This document shows, one piece after another, positions 1 through 7,816 of a stretch of 51,271 nucleotides of DNA. Each line of letters opens with the position of its first letter. The stretch's first letter is position 1. Made by a program: the position numbers and the translations under genes. Origin of the DNA: an uncultured Candidatus Saccharibacteria bacterium (GTDB lineage Bacteria; Patescibacteriota; Saccharimonadia; Saccharimonadales; Saccharimonadaceae); contig CALBZW010000005.1 of the NCBI GenBank assembly GCA_937889535.1, forward strand, positions 1-51,271. The letters are read 5' to 3'. The notes beneath the pieces were generated by a model that saw only the letters and a list, made by a program, of their open reading frames with translations, was not told where the DNA came from and ran no database searches.

Positions 1-2
1 CT

Positions 3-296
3 CATCGCCGGGGAGAATATGTATTTGCCAATAACCGCAAAGAGCCAAAAGCTATCAGCCGAGTGCAGGCGTGGCGGATAATCCATGCGGCAGTGGCAGA
101 GCTTGGGATTGCCGGGAAGATTGCCTGCCATTCTTTAAGGAAGACCTGGGGGTATCATACCGTGAAAGATAATAAAGTGGCATTGGCCGTAGTTGTAGAC
201 ATTTATAATCACAGTAGTTATGAGATTACGAAGCGTTACCTTGGAATTACACAAGATGAACGGGATGAAGCATATCTGGGGATGAAGCTGTTCTGA
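3..296 (+). CDS. Tyrosine recombinase (phage-type integrase), C-terminal part
   Basis: The frame is open from the window edge, so only the C-terminal catalytic part (about 97 residues) is visible. It shows the HSLRKTWGYH box (the HxxR motif), a later histidine in NHSS, and the nucleophile region KRYLGI with the active-site tyrosine. These are the second half of the R-H-R-Y catalytic set, so the visible part looks intact. Tyrosine recombinases cut and rejoin DNA at specific att sites and integrate phages, plasmids and transposons. The wording of the motifs is closest to Firmicutes-type integrases (established family pattern; the transfer is inferred). It ends with TGA and converges on the lectin-like remnant at 399-707. 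Confidence 0.85.
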   Translation, partial: HRRGEYVFANNRKEPKAISRVQAWRIIHAAVAELGIAGKIACHSLRKTWGYHTVKDNKVALAVVVDIYNHSSYEITKRYLGITQDERDEAYLGMKLF

Positions 297-398
297 GATG
301 TTAATTGAATGAAATTTTTCCAATTAGGAGGGCGTGAAAATAAGTGCGCTCTGTTTTGTAATGGAAAAATATATCCGGTATCTATCTTCTTTCCTCCA

Positions 399-707
399 TT
401 AGGCACTACCTGGGTAGAGGCAGCGGAGGGGGAAACCACCATAGCGAATGTAGTAGTCTGACGGATTAACATACGTAGGATGCATGCCCAAGTAGTAGGC
501 GTGGGTAGACGATTTGGGGGTACGTGACCAAGCACGACCATACTCACCAACGTTGCTAACATAACCATAGCTGAGGTAGACATACCCGCTACGGACAAAA
601 GCCAATGGTAATTGTACTATGGTGGTGGCGCCGGAGGTACTGATTATATTGGAGCATTCATCTCCCTTGTCAATTTTCGCCAGACCATGACTGCTATTTT
701 TGGTGAT
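399..707 (-). pseudogene. C-terminal remnant of a lectin-like (FISUMP-type) protein, target-like copy of the cassette family
   Basis: On the minus strand a frame is open from just after a TGA (708-710) to a TAA at 399. The last 68 codons read LAFVRSGYVYLSYGYVSNVG, then AWSRTPKSSTHAYYL, then RYGGFPLRCL. This is the C-terminal motif shared by the four RNA cassettes of this window. Unlike those, this copy has no recognisable promoter, 5' hairpin or GATCGTGAAG box, and its 3' flank lacks the GATCTTTC box. About 33 further codons upstream stay open in the same frame but contain no good start. The variable positions are Tyr-rich, as expected of a diversified target rather than a template (inference). 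It is probably the tail of a decayed gene. Confidence 0.55.
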
Positions 708-771
708 TCATGGTATGGACGCCCACACCATCTTGTCATATGATGTCGTCCTGTAAAGGAGGCGTACAAAA

Positions 772-1068
772 ATGGATGAGAAAGATTTTATGGAACTGCT
801 TATAACAGAACGGATGGGAATGCACTGCGAGAAGTTTAAGGAGGACTATCCACCCACACCGGAGCAACTGGAAGCGGCAGAAAAAGCCAATATTGCTCAT
901 GACAAAGTATTCTCAATACTGGATGCCGAACATCGCAAACTACTGGAATTTTGTGAGGATGCGGGCTTTGAGAGTTCTTCGCGAGAAAATGAGTATTATT
1001 ACAGGGCGGGAATTAAAGATGGGGTGAACCTTGACCGTTTAGTAAAACAGATGAAAAGCACTGATTAG
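772..1068 (+). CDS. Small hypothetical protein (possibly DUF6809-like)
   Basis: A 98-residue soluble, charged protein with a strong Shine-Dalgarno site (AAAGGAGG, 9 nt before ATG). The middle contains a helical stretch around KVFSILDAEHRKLLEF and the end has YRAGIKDGVNLDRLV. This layout resembles the DUF6809 small proteins of Firmicutes, which end in a similar 'FxxGFRLGxRLxxE' helix. That assignment is from memory of the family pattern and is uncertain. No enzyme motif, signal peptide or membrane segment is seen. Its clean SD and its position between the integrase and a cassette suggest cargo of a mobile element from a Firmicutes-like source. Confidence 0.6.
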   Translation: MDEKDFMELLITERMGMHCEKFKEDYPPTPEQLEAAEKANIAHDKVFSILDAEHRKLLEFCEDAGFESSSRENEYYYRAGIKDGVNLDRLVKQMKSTD

Positions 1069-1119
1069 CTATCTTCATGTATTGGCAGTAGCAATTTCTA
1101 TAAGCGGCAATATAATCTA

Positions 1120-1128
1120 TGTTAGAAT
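1120..1128 (+). promoter_or_regulatory. Extended -10 promoter of RNA cassette B
   Basis: TG-T-TAGAAT is followed after exactly 6 nt by GTGGAT, the conserved first bases of the cassette RNA. The same spacing occurs in front of all four cassettes. No clear -35 was identified, as is usual for extended -10 promoters. Confidence 0.55.
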
Positions 1129-1134
1129 TGAATC

Positions 1135-1530
1135 GTGGATAGTTTTGTCCATGGAAACTACTGCCAGCCATTGAGATCAGGCTCCGACTGCCAAAGGTTT
1201 TCTAGTTCAAAGATCGTGAAGTTTCTCTTCCTATTATTTCATAGGAAAACATGGAAGACTGGGATTTAGCTACAGCTATGGCTGCGGCTAAAAATAGCAA
1301 ACTTCTTCACCTGCGCTTGTTCTGGCTTTTGTCCGTAGCGATGCTATCAATGTTAACGATGGTAAGATGTGGAATCTGGGCAACTGGGGTAACGGCTGGT
1401 CGCGTACGTCTAAATCGTCTACCAACGCCTACAACCTTGCGTTTAATCCTACGGAGGTCTACCCGTCAAACAACAACCGTTGGAACGGTCTCCCCCTCCG
1501 CTGAGTGGTCCGGTTCGGTACCGATCTTAG
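1135..1530 (+). ncRNA. Structured RNA cassette B with lectin-like template segment
   Basis: One of four homologous loci. In order it shows a 5' hairpin (TGGA...TCCATGG), a conserved box TTGAGATCAGGCTCCG at 1171, the box AAGATCGTGAAG at 1210, about 95 variable nt, then TTTTGTCCGTAGCG and a 61-codon open segment (1322-1504). That segment encodes LAFVRSDAINVNDGK, MWNLGNWGNGWSRT and NPTEVYPSNNNRWNG and ends PLR-stop. The GC-rich end CCCCCTCCGCTG and the 3' box CCGGTTCGGTACCGATCTT follow. CGATCTT (1522-1528) pairs with AAGATCG (1210-1216). No start codon with a ribosome site opens the frame, and the final Cys-Leu seen in other copies is replaced by a stop. It is interpreted as a transcribed template RNA; that role is inference. 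Confidence 0.55.
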
Positions 1531-1535
1531 AGAAA

Positions 1536-1561
1536 AGCCCCTGCTAACTGTAGTGGGGGCT
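1536..1561 (+). terminator. Hairpin after cassette B
   Basis: AGCCCC and its complement GGGGCT enclose a 14-nt loop, immediately 3' of the cassette. There is no T-run, so termination is plausible but not certain. Confidence 0.4.
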
Positions 1562-1657
1562 ATGATTTCATAAGTGTTACTGGGGCGAGAGATAATACGC
1601 AGTTTGCGGATAGTTCGTATATTTTACTTAGCGCAATTTATATCCCTTGTGGGTAAT

Positions 1658-2143
1658 TTATTCTTGTTTATAATCCCACCTACTTCTAATTTTCACGCCA
1701 TGGCTTCTTAAGCAATTAAGAATAGTTTGTGGATTTACGCCAAACTGTTTCGCAATTTTTTCAGCAGTAATTTCATTTTTATACATTGCAATTACCTCAT
1801 CCGCATCTAGCCTGGCTTGTACTTTGCTCCTAGTGACGTTCACACCTTGCCTCCTTAACATATTTGCTATAGTGGTTTTACAGACTCCGAACATTTCTCC
1901 TATTTTACGGGTACTCTTTCCGGCTTGATATAAGGAAACTATTTCTTGTAATTCATCCTCGTTAAACTCTCTGTGAGTTTGAGTTAAATGTTTTACTGCC
2001 AATTCTCCATATTCATCAACTTGTTTGTTGCCAGCCGTGATGTTTTCTGATAAAATATGTTCAGGCGGACAATCAGGAAGCTGAGATTTGAATTTCAGTA
2101 TGGTTTGATATTTTTTGGAGTCAAGCCCTGATAATTCCACCAT
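1658..2143 (-). CDS. Double helix-turn-helix protein, probably recombinase-associated
   Basis: A 161-residue frame with two resolvase-type helix-turn-helix units. The first is around DELQEIVSLYQAGKSTRKIG, continuing MFGVCKTTIANMLRR (residues about 62-97). The second is DEVIAMYKNEITAEKIAKQF, continuing GVNPQTILNCLRSHGV (about 112-147). Such paired HTHs bind DNA, as in the C-terminal ends of serine recombinases and transposase subunits. No Shine-Dalgarno site precedes the ATG at 2143. The first 16 codons overlap, in another frame, the decayed serine-recombinase tail upstream, so this may be the frameshifted end of that recombinase rather than an independent gene. The exact start is therefore unsure. 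Confidence 0.5.
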   Translation of the reverse strand: MVELSGLDSKKYQTILKFKSQLPDCPPEHILSENITAGNKQVDEYGELAVKHLTQTHREFNEDELQEIVSLYQAGKSTRKIGEMFGVCKTTIANMLRRQGVNVTRSKVQARLDADEVIAMYKNEITAEKIAKQFGVNPQTILNCLRSHGVKIRSRWDYKQE

Positions 2144-2541
2144 AGTTTAGAATTAGAACCAGAATGATCATTTGACCCCAGTAAAATACGAGTTGGATCC
2201 GTTTCAGAGTTGCTAGTCATTTCAGAAACGGCTTTTTTGATCGGAATTAGGTATTTAATAGGGGTAAACAAGACAGTTCGATCCAGAAGCTTGAGTTCTG
2301 CAAGAGCCTTCATCACATATCGCATTCGCTCAGGATCTCCACTATCAAAGTCCCCTTTCGCATAGCGAGCAAACATAAAGGCTTGGTCGGCATATTTACG
2401 CTAATCTTTAATAGCAGTTTCTATAGTATTAATATTTTTCTCTAGCTCATCAATCCTAGCCCGAATCTTCTCAGATTCTTCCGTAAACCAGGCTTGGTCA
2501 GTTAATTCACCAGTATAACGCATGTGACGCAAACCATCGAG
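2095..2541 (-). pseudogene. Serine recombinase C-terminal remnant, interrupted by a stop
   Basis: Reading the minus strand from about 2541, ELDGLRHMRYTGELTDQAWF leads into a coiled coil, RARIDELEKNINTIETAIKD. A TAG follows at 2401-2403, and then in the same frame come KYADQAFMFARYAKGDFDSG and a stretch ending LLDRTVLFTPIKYLIP. This is the coiled-coil and C-terminal region of a large serine recombinase (family pattern from memory). No catalytic N-terminal resolvase domain is found upstream. The in-frame stop and the missing domain mark it as dead. The frame before the junction near 2541 belongs to a different protein, so the recombinase tail appears fused onto the end of the gene at 2401-3536. 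Confidence 0.6.
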
Positions 2542-3536
2542 TTCGCTATTTTGACCTCTTTTTTCTAGAGGTGAAAGAAAATCTGGATTGATGAAAAATT
2601 GTTTTTGCTTTTGTTGAAGAACTTCTGCATCACCTAATTGAAAGTTTCCAGCAATTTCGGAATTCAGTTTATTCTTGGCGGCATTTACTGTTTTGGCGAA
2701 TGTTTCCGAAACACCAGGCTCGGTCCATTGCATTGTCTTACTTTGTATTGTGTTATACGCATCTTCAAATTCGATCTTTTTGCGTAAATTACTATTTTTT
2801 CGCTTGAAAAAGGTCTTCATGATATTCGCCTTGCAATCTTCCATTGATCCTAAATCCAATATGATACCATTTAGCTTCAACTGACCATTTGGTCCAACGA
2901 TTAAAAATTCAGCCCTATCCAGATAAGAATTCGTGAACGATTTTTGTATAGGCAAAATAATATGCTCTGGACCATCTTCCAAAAATATCAAAGGTTCCAT
3001 ACCATAAACAAATTCTAAAGGTCGATTCAGTGTAAAGTCTTCATTTTTAGTCGTGTCATTAACGGTTATGAATATTGTATATTGCATAGAACTACCAGTC
3101 ATGCAATTATTGCACTTTGCTACAATAATTATCGATGAGGAAGGATCTTGATCGTATTTCGTAATCGTGATTTTCATGTTACCAAAAATCGTTTCGTATT
3201 CCACATCGATATATTTGCCAGACAAAGCGGCGTAAGCAATACCATAAGGATTTGCCTTATTAGATGAAATTTGAGGTATCGTTTTTTTAGGACAGTTCTT
3301 AATACGTCTGTGTTGAGTTCGCTCTTATCACCTTCAAAGCAATAAGGCGTTCTCCGCCCTAACCTTTCACAGACTAGATTTATAAATCGATTGGTTTTAG
3401 GATCTTCTGCCGACTCAATGGCTTGCCATGAGTATTTTGCCGACTCTGCATCTAACTCGCCCGTAATATTCGATGCATCAAGATCAACATCAGTTTGCGG
3501 AACAGCAACAAAATGCACTCCGCTAACTCGAGACAT
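2401..3536 (-). pseudogene. Frameshifted gene of unknown function, divergent partner of the helicase
   Basis: Two minus-strand frames join through an A7 run (plus-strand T7 near 3289-3295). Upstream reads MSRVSGVHFVAVPQTDVDLD and ends near TDVLRTVLKK. A one-base shift then continues TIPQISSNKANPYGIAYAAL and SGKYIDVEYETIFGNMKITI. The start chosen is the ATG at 3536, because a -10 (TATAAT, 3588-3593) rules out the earlier start. No known domain is recognised. The last 45 or so residues look like serine-recombinase coiled coil, so the native C-terminus may be lost. It is divergent from the RecQ-like helicase and shares the promoter region, so a two-gene system is plausible. A sequencing error or programmed frameshifting at A7 are alternatives. 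Confidence 0.55.
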
Positions 3537-3587
3537 GTCTAGTGGCCACAATGTTGGGCCTTTATTGTTCTTCCGAAAGTGATTTTT

Positions 3588-3638
3588 ATTATAACAGATT
3601 ATTTTAATATTGCAATATAAGAGTCTGCGTGATATAAT
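3588..3638. promoter_or_regulatory. Divergent promoters sharing a palindromic -35 (TTGCAA)
   Basis: Plus strand: TTGCAA (3610-3615), 17 nt, TATAAT (3633-3638), directing a transcript that starts near 3644. Minus strand: the same self-complementary TTGCAA, 16 nt, then TATAAT (3588-3593). One hexamer would therefore serve the helicase leader and the divergent gene. This also argues against the more upstream possible starts of both genes. Confidence 0.6.
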
Positions 3639-3643
3639 AGCAT

Positions 3644-3785
3644 TGTTCAAACTTTTCAAAAAATTATTTTAGACAAGGACGGAGCTGTGGCTCCGATTCG
3701 AATCCAGAATACAGCCACATACTAGTATTCGGGTTTGAAGCCTTGTCTACGAAAAGTTTGAACAGCCTGTATGTGGCTGTTTTTA
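3644..3785 (+). promoter_or_regulatory. Structured leader with terminator and competing antiterminator upstream of the helicase
   Basis: The predicted transcript starts at the outer arm of a 14-bp perfect inverted repeat (TGTTCAAACTTTTC 3644-3657 with GAAAAGTTTGAACA 3751-3764). Inside are AGACAAGG/CCTTGTCT (3671-3678/3741-3748), a small hairpin CGGAGC-TGTG-GCTCCG, TTCGAATCC/GGGTTTGAA and GAATAC/GTATTC. At the end AACAGCC-TGTATGT-GGCTGTT runs into a short T tract (3761-3784), an intrinsic-terminator shape. ACAGCCACATAC (3711-3722) is exactly complementary to GTATGTGGCTGT (3769-3780) and would break that terminator. The layout is that of an attenuator or riboswitch-like leader. The ligand or trigger is unknown. 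Confidence 0.55.
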
Positions 3786-3829
3786 TTATAGCCTCTACAG
3801 AGTTGTTCAAACTAAACGAGGCTTCAAGA

Positions 3830-6800
3830 ATGAGTGACACTCTAAAAGACAAGATTGTCGATATTATCAACAATCTTGCACAACCGAACACGGTTTTCGT
3901 GCTTAAGGGCTTTAGTAGATATCTAGCTGATATCAAGCAAGATTTTCTTTTTAATCAAGAAACACTGTTTTCCGAAAAGGCTTCACTGAACCAAGACATC
4001 ATCAAGCTGCTCTTGGCTACAGAAGAATGCCGTTTTATCACTTATGAGAGCTTAATTGCATTATCAGACCAGCAAATGATCGGAACATTACTTGCCGTAG
4101 GCAAAGAAATTGTAATTCTAAATAACGATTTTTATGAGTTGTATTATCCTGGACCAAAGGACCATGTGAGTTCGCAAAGAATCAAGTCGGATTATGAATC
4201 AGAACAAGATAATTTGGTGCAGTTATTCTATGGTGACGTTCAAGAAAATGGCGATACTGTTTATACCGCATTTAACAGTTTTGATTTGCCAAAGTGCGAA
4301 AACGTCGACATTTCAGAATTACTCAATCAAAGTGGATTTAAGGTTGGTGGTACAGATCATCTTGAAATACCAGAAGAATACACCCCCGCAGTCTTCTCGG
4401 GTTTAATAACTGAAGTTCTTGAAAATCGCATTTCGAGTCTGAACGCCCTATCATCTACCAGTGGTGTCGACTTAAATGTTGAATATATCAAAAACAAATT
4501 AGAACCACTCGGTGTGAATTTTTATTATCGTGAGTATCAGGCACCTGAAGTGGAGGTCACTACAGATTTGGTGTCAAATTACTTAAAAATTTTGCATCGA
4601 AAGAGTCCGAAATATGGCTTTCGCACTCTAAAGATTTATAATAACCCTTACGAGAGCAACGAGCTCGTTGATATAAGTCAAGTAAGAATAATCGACGACA
4701 TTGTTCAAAATGCCATTCGTGCTAAGGATTCACAAACCTTTCGTGATGTGTTTGTAACTGCGCCAACTGGCGCTGGAAAATCTGTGATGTTCCAAATACC
4801 AGCAATTTATCTTGCAGAAACATATAATTTAGTCACGATTGTAATATCGCCTTTGATCGGCTTGATGAATGATCAAGTTCACAACATCCAAAGTATGACT
4901 AACCGAGCGGCAACCATCAATTCGGACTACACGCCATACCAAAAGGAAGAAACACTAGAGCAAATCAAAAAAGGTGAAAAGTCGATTCTGTATCTTTCGC
5001 CAGAATCATTACTTTCCAATACTGATATTAGTGGGCTAATTGGCGATCGTCAAATTGGTCTAGTAGTTGTTGATGAAGCGCACATTGTTGCGACTTGGGG
5101 CAAGAGCTTTCGTCCAGATTACTGGTATTTGGGTGATTTTATTAACAATCTTCGAAATAGCTCAAGAATAAGTTACACCTTTCCTATTGTGACTTTTACG
5201 GCTACGGCAACTTTTAATAGTGATGACGATATGTATCGAGACATTATCGAATCACTTAAGATGACACCTAATAAGTATATTGGCAATGTTCGGAGAGATG
5301 ATATTAGTTTTGATATTAGATGTAAGAACAAGGAAACTGCAGATTATAAATCCGAGAAGCTTGAAGTCGCATCTAATTCTATCAATGAGCTAATGCAAGC
5401 TAATGACAAAGTGCTAGTTTATACTCCATACACCAAGCACATCGATGAGCTATATGAGAATATCAACAATCCTGAGAGGATTGGGAAATACTATGGTGGA
5501 CTATCAGCAGCAGAGAAAAATGATACATTGAAGCAAATTAGTAATGGGACAAAAAATGTCGTTTTAGCCACAAAAGCATTTGGCATGGGGATTGATATCG
5601 ATGACATTAAATATGTTTATCATTTTGCTCCAACTGGCAATATTACCGACTACATACAGGAGATAGGTCGCGTCGCGCGTAGATCAGAAATGACCGGCGT
5701 TGCTGTAACTGATTATTATAAGGAAGACTTCCGTTACATTAACCAGTTGTATGGTATGTCGAGCATCAAAAATTATCAAGTTACAGGTGTATTACGCAAG
5801 ATTTTCGAATTATATTTACGCTATCGTAAGCGTAATTTCTTAGTATCACCAGAGGAATTCTCCTATATCTTTGCTGACTTGGAATTAGAAGATATCGATA
5901 GTCGATTAAAAACGACCTTGCTTATGATCAAAAAGGACTTTGAGGCTAGTTCTAGATCAAATTACCCACCACTAATCTTTAAGCCCCGTAGCATGTTCAC
6001 AAATGGGTATTTTATGGTGAATGACGATTTTGTGTCCGAACTACAACAAAAAGGACTAATGCGATACTTTACTAAGTTAAATCTACCACTAGCAGTCAAG
6101 CAAGCGGGCACTCGGCGTTTTGATCCTGAAATTACTGTGCGTTCTCCGGGATACACTTATAAACTAGACTTTAAGGCACTTTGGGAACATCGTTATCGTG
6201 ATATGTCATTTGGTATGTTTAAGCGAAACTTCATGGAAAATGAGTTGGATTTCAATTTTAAAGTTGGAGAGAAGCTAATTCAAAGAGTTGTTATTGACAT
6301 AAATGCCCCAACTAATCTCGTTGCAACAAAAATGAAGCTATTTGATTTTCTTGATGCCATTCAGGAGATTTTTGATGATCTACATCAGGAAAATAAGCAT
6401 TTTGGCGTAGAAGAGCTATCCTCTCGTATGCTCGAGAAGAGATGTGTTAAAAAGAAATACCAAGCCGAAGCAATAGCAGGATCAGTAATCAGATTATTAG
6501 AAAGAGTGGAGTTACGCAATATGACTGGCGCACTCTCTTATGGTTTTGCAAATTACTTTGGAAATACTGGAAAATATTACATCAAAAATTCTACTTATGA
6601 AACTCGAATCAAAAGGTTGCGTGGTGTGGCTAACATCTTCTTGAGCGACCCAGAATCGAACCATACTGTAAGATATGCTGGCAACACGGCATCGACCGAT
6701 ATTATTGTTGCGCAATTATTGGAGCTGCTAGAAATGGCAAATTGCAAAGTTATGGCGGGGACTAATCCAGAGTTCTTCATTCGTGTAAACGATCCATCGG

Positions 6801-6970
6801 CTATCAAGAAAATCATCGATAATCCAAATTATGTCAGCAAAACTGTATCAGTTGTCGGCAAAAAGCATAAAGAATCATGTGAACTAATGAGCTACTTCTT
6901 CGCAACTCTAAAAGATGATGTGAGTAGGTGGGACTTCATAGAGAAATACTTTTTAGGCCAACTAGAATAA
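3830..6970 (+). CDS. RecQ-like superfamily 2 DNA helicase with long N- and C-terminal domains
   Basis: A 1046-residue protein. The start is set at ATG 3830 because the longer frame opens on TTG (3743) inside the structured leader. The helicase core begins near residue 300. Motif I is APTGAGKS (311-318), motif II DEAH (415-418), motif III-like TFTATAT (455-461), and motif VI QEIGRVARR (610-618). The ATKAFGMGIDIDDIKYV motif is typical of RecQ enzymes. The N-terminal 300 residues and the C-terminal 400 match no domain I recognise; no HRDC domain is seen. ATP-driven 3'-5' DNA unwinding is expected from the family. Neighbours (recombinases, a HEPN-like protein) and A+T-rich composition suggest an anti-phage or mobile-element role, which is inference. 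Confidence 0.8.
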   Translation: MSDTLKDKIVDIINNLAQPNTVFVLKGFSRYLADIKQDFLFNQETLFSEKASLNQDIIKLLLATEECRFITYESLIALSDQQMIGTLLAVGKEIVILNNDFYELYYPGPKDHVSSQRIKSDYESEQDNLVQLFYGDVQENGDTVYTAFNSFDLPKCENVDISELLNQSGFKVGGTDHLEIPEEYTPAVFSGLITEVLENRISSLNALSSTSGVDLNVEYIKNKLEPLGVNFYYREYQAPEVEVTTDLVSNYLKILHRKSPKYGFRTLKIYNNPYESNELVDISQVRIIDDIVQNAIRAKDSQTFRDVFVTAPTGAGKSVMFQIPAIYLAETYNLVTIVISPLIGLMNDQVHNIQSMTNRAATINSDYTPYQKEETLEQIKKGEKSILYLSPESLLSNTDISGLIGDRQIGLVVVDEAHIVATWGKSFRPDYWYLGDFINNLRNSSRISYTFPIVTFTATATFNSDDDMYRDIIESLKMTPNKYIGNVRRDDISFDIRCKNKETADYKSEKLEVASNSINELMQANDKVLVYTPYTKHIDELYENINNPERIGKYYGGLSAAEKNDTLKQISNGTKNVVLATKAFGMGIDIDDIKYVYHFAPTGNITDYIQEIGRVARRSEMTGVAVTDYYKEDFRYINQLYGMSSIKNYQVTGVLRKIFELYLRYRKRNFLVSPEEFSYIFADLELEDIDSRLKTTLLMIKKDFEASSRSNYPPLIFKPRSMFTNGYFMVNDDFVSELQQKGLMRYFTKLNLPLAVKQAGTRRFDPEITVRSPGYTYKLDFKALWEHRYRDMSFGMFKRNFMENELDFNFKVGEKLIQRVVIDINAPTNLVATKMKLFDFLDAIQEIFDDLHQENKHFGVEELSSRMLEKRCVKKKYQAEAIAGSVIRLLERVELRNMTGALSYGFANYFGNTGKYYIKNSTYETRIKRLRGVANIFLSDPESNHTVRYAGNTASTDIIVAQLLELLEMANCKVMAGTNPEFFIRVNDPSAIKKIIDNPNYVSKTVSVVGKKHKESCELMSYFFATLKDDVSRWDFIEKYFLGQLE

Positions 6971-7009
6971 TTAATGACTTCTGAGTCACCACAAAAAGAT
7001 TAATAAAAG

Positions 7010-7276
7010 ATGCCAGACAATCCTTTCACCCCTTGGTGGTATTACGAGATGGGACGGATGAGCGCCAGACACTCATCCAGCCCACACAAAAAGCCCACCA
7101 CCTCTCAGAAGGTAGGTAAGTGGGTTTTACTGGCGATATTTTGGATGATTACTACATTCGCACTCGCTATTATGCTTTGGGTTATAGCAACAATCTTTGG
7201 TGGCTTGGACTTTTGGCTTTGTTTGGTGATTTGTGGACTGTTCTCGTTTTGGCTATGCTCATTCATGGCCCATTAG
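7010..7276 (+). CDS. Small membrane protein, hypothetical
   Basis: An 88-residue frame with a polar N-terminal third and two hydrophobic segments (about residues 37-60 and 65-85) joined by a short turn. That suggests a two-helix membrane protein with its N-terminus in the cytosol. No Shine-Dalgarno site precedes ATG 7010, and the gene starts 40 nt after the helicase stop. It could be co-transcribed with the helicase as a membrane-acting partner, or it could be non-coding. Its last codons overlap, tail to tail, the terminase-like gene on the other strand. Confidence 0.4.
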   Translation: MPDNPFTPWWYYEMGRMSARHSSSPHKKPTTSQKVGKWVLLAIFWMITTFALAIMLWVIATIFGGLDFWLCLVICGLFSFWLCSFMAH

Positions 7277-7816
7277 TTCTTGCCACTTCTCCAAGCTACA
7301 ACGATGAAGTATCGGTCTTCTATACATTTCTCGCTCTACCCATTCTACTTTGTTAGTCTCTGAGTTATAGTAAGCATCGCAACATACTAGCTCATCAAAA
7401 TCATTAGTTGGTGGGCTAGTTCTAGTTTCCGGCCTAGCACCAAAGCCAGATGAAGCTAAGTTACTACTGTTAGAATTGCCCTGTGGGGCATTTAGAGCCA
7501 TTATAAGGGCACTTTCCGTGCAGAGGTGGGTATCTGTTGAGCCTTTTTGGCTTTCCGGTTGTGTCTGAGAGCGTTTAAGCCGCCTCTGATAGCGTCGGTA
7601 TTCACTAGTTCTTGCTAAGCCAGCACTACTCCAACATTGAGCCTCGGTTGCTTCTTGCACTAGCCGAGCAAACTCAGGCTTTTCTCTGCGCCAACGACAA
7701 AAAGTGTCTTCTGATATTCCGACTCCATAGCAAGCATCACGCACGGTCAGTCCATCGGAGATGTATTGCTTGATGCGTTTTACGAGTTCGGGAGTGTATT
7801 TGCTCGGTCTAGCCAT
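7259..7816 (-). CDS. Terminase small-subunit-like HTH protein
   Basis: A 185-residue protein from ATG 7816. The start MARPSKYTPELVKRIKQYIS is followed by GLTVRDACYGVGISEDTFCR and WRREKPEFARLVQEA, the N-terminal helix-turn-helix of phage terminase small subunits (phBC6A51-like). In phages this subunit recognises the packaging site and hands DNA to the large-subunit motor. No large terminase or portal lies nearby, so this is a stray phage gene or a reused DNA-binding protein. The C-terminal half is Ser/Asn/Thr-rich and low in complexity, then ends with a more ordered segment. The longer frame upstream of ATG 7816 lacks a convincing start. Confidence 0.65.
   Translation of the reverse strand: MARPSKYTPELVKRIKQYISDGLTVRDACYGVGISEDTFCRWRREKPEFARLVQEATEAQCWSSAGLARTSEYRRYQRRLKRSQTQPESQKGSTDTHLCTESALIMALNAPQGNSNSSNLASSGFGARPETRTSPPTNDFDELVCCDAYYNSETNKVEWVEREMYRRPILHRCSLEKWQELMGHE

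Noticed and set aside
236..598. 120-residue minus-strand frame overlapping the remnant at 399-707
   Set aside because: The conserved LAFVRSG...PLRCL motif is in the other frame; this one is a shadow.
1251..1547. 98-residue frame overlapping cassette B
   Set aside because: It is in a different frame from the conserved lectin-like segment and has no family or ribosome site.
1..1561. Integron (integrase plus attC-like cassettes)
   Set aside because: The integrase lacks visible integron-specific features in the part seen, the cassettes are scattered over 23 kb in both orientations, and each has its own promoter.
3286..3297. Programmed frameshifting at A7 as the firm explanation for the split gene
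   Set aside because: No downstream stimulatory structure was recognised and the C-terminus is also foreign, so decay or a sequencing error is as likely; kept only as an alternative.
3671..3748. tRNA-like cloverleaf (8-bp acceptor-like stem and TTCGAAT) upstream of the helicase
   Set aside because: TTCGAAT is part of a long stem (TTCGAATCC with GGGTTTGAA) rather than a T-loop with its own 5-bp stem, and no anticodon arm of 5+7 fits. A structured leader explains it better.
3743..3829. Upstream extension of the helicase frame from TTG 3743
   Set aside because: It lies inside the leader hairpins and the terminator-like structure and uses a TTG without ribosome site; ATG 3830 is preferred.
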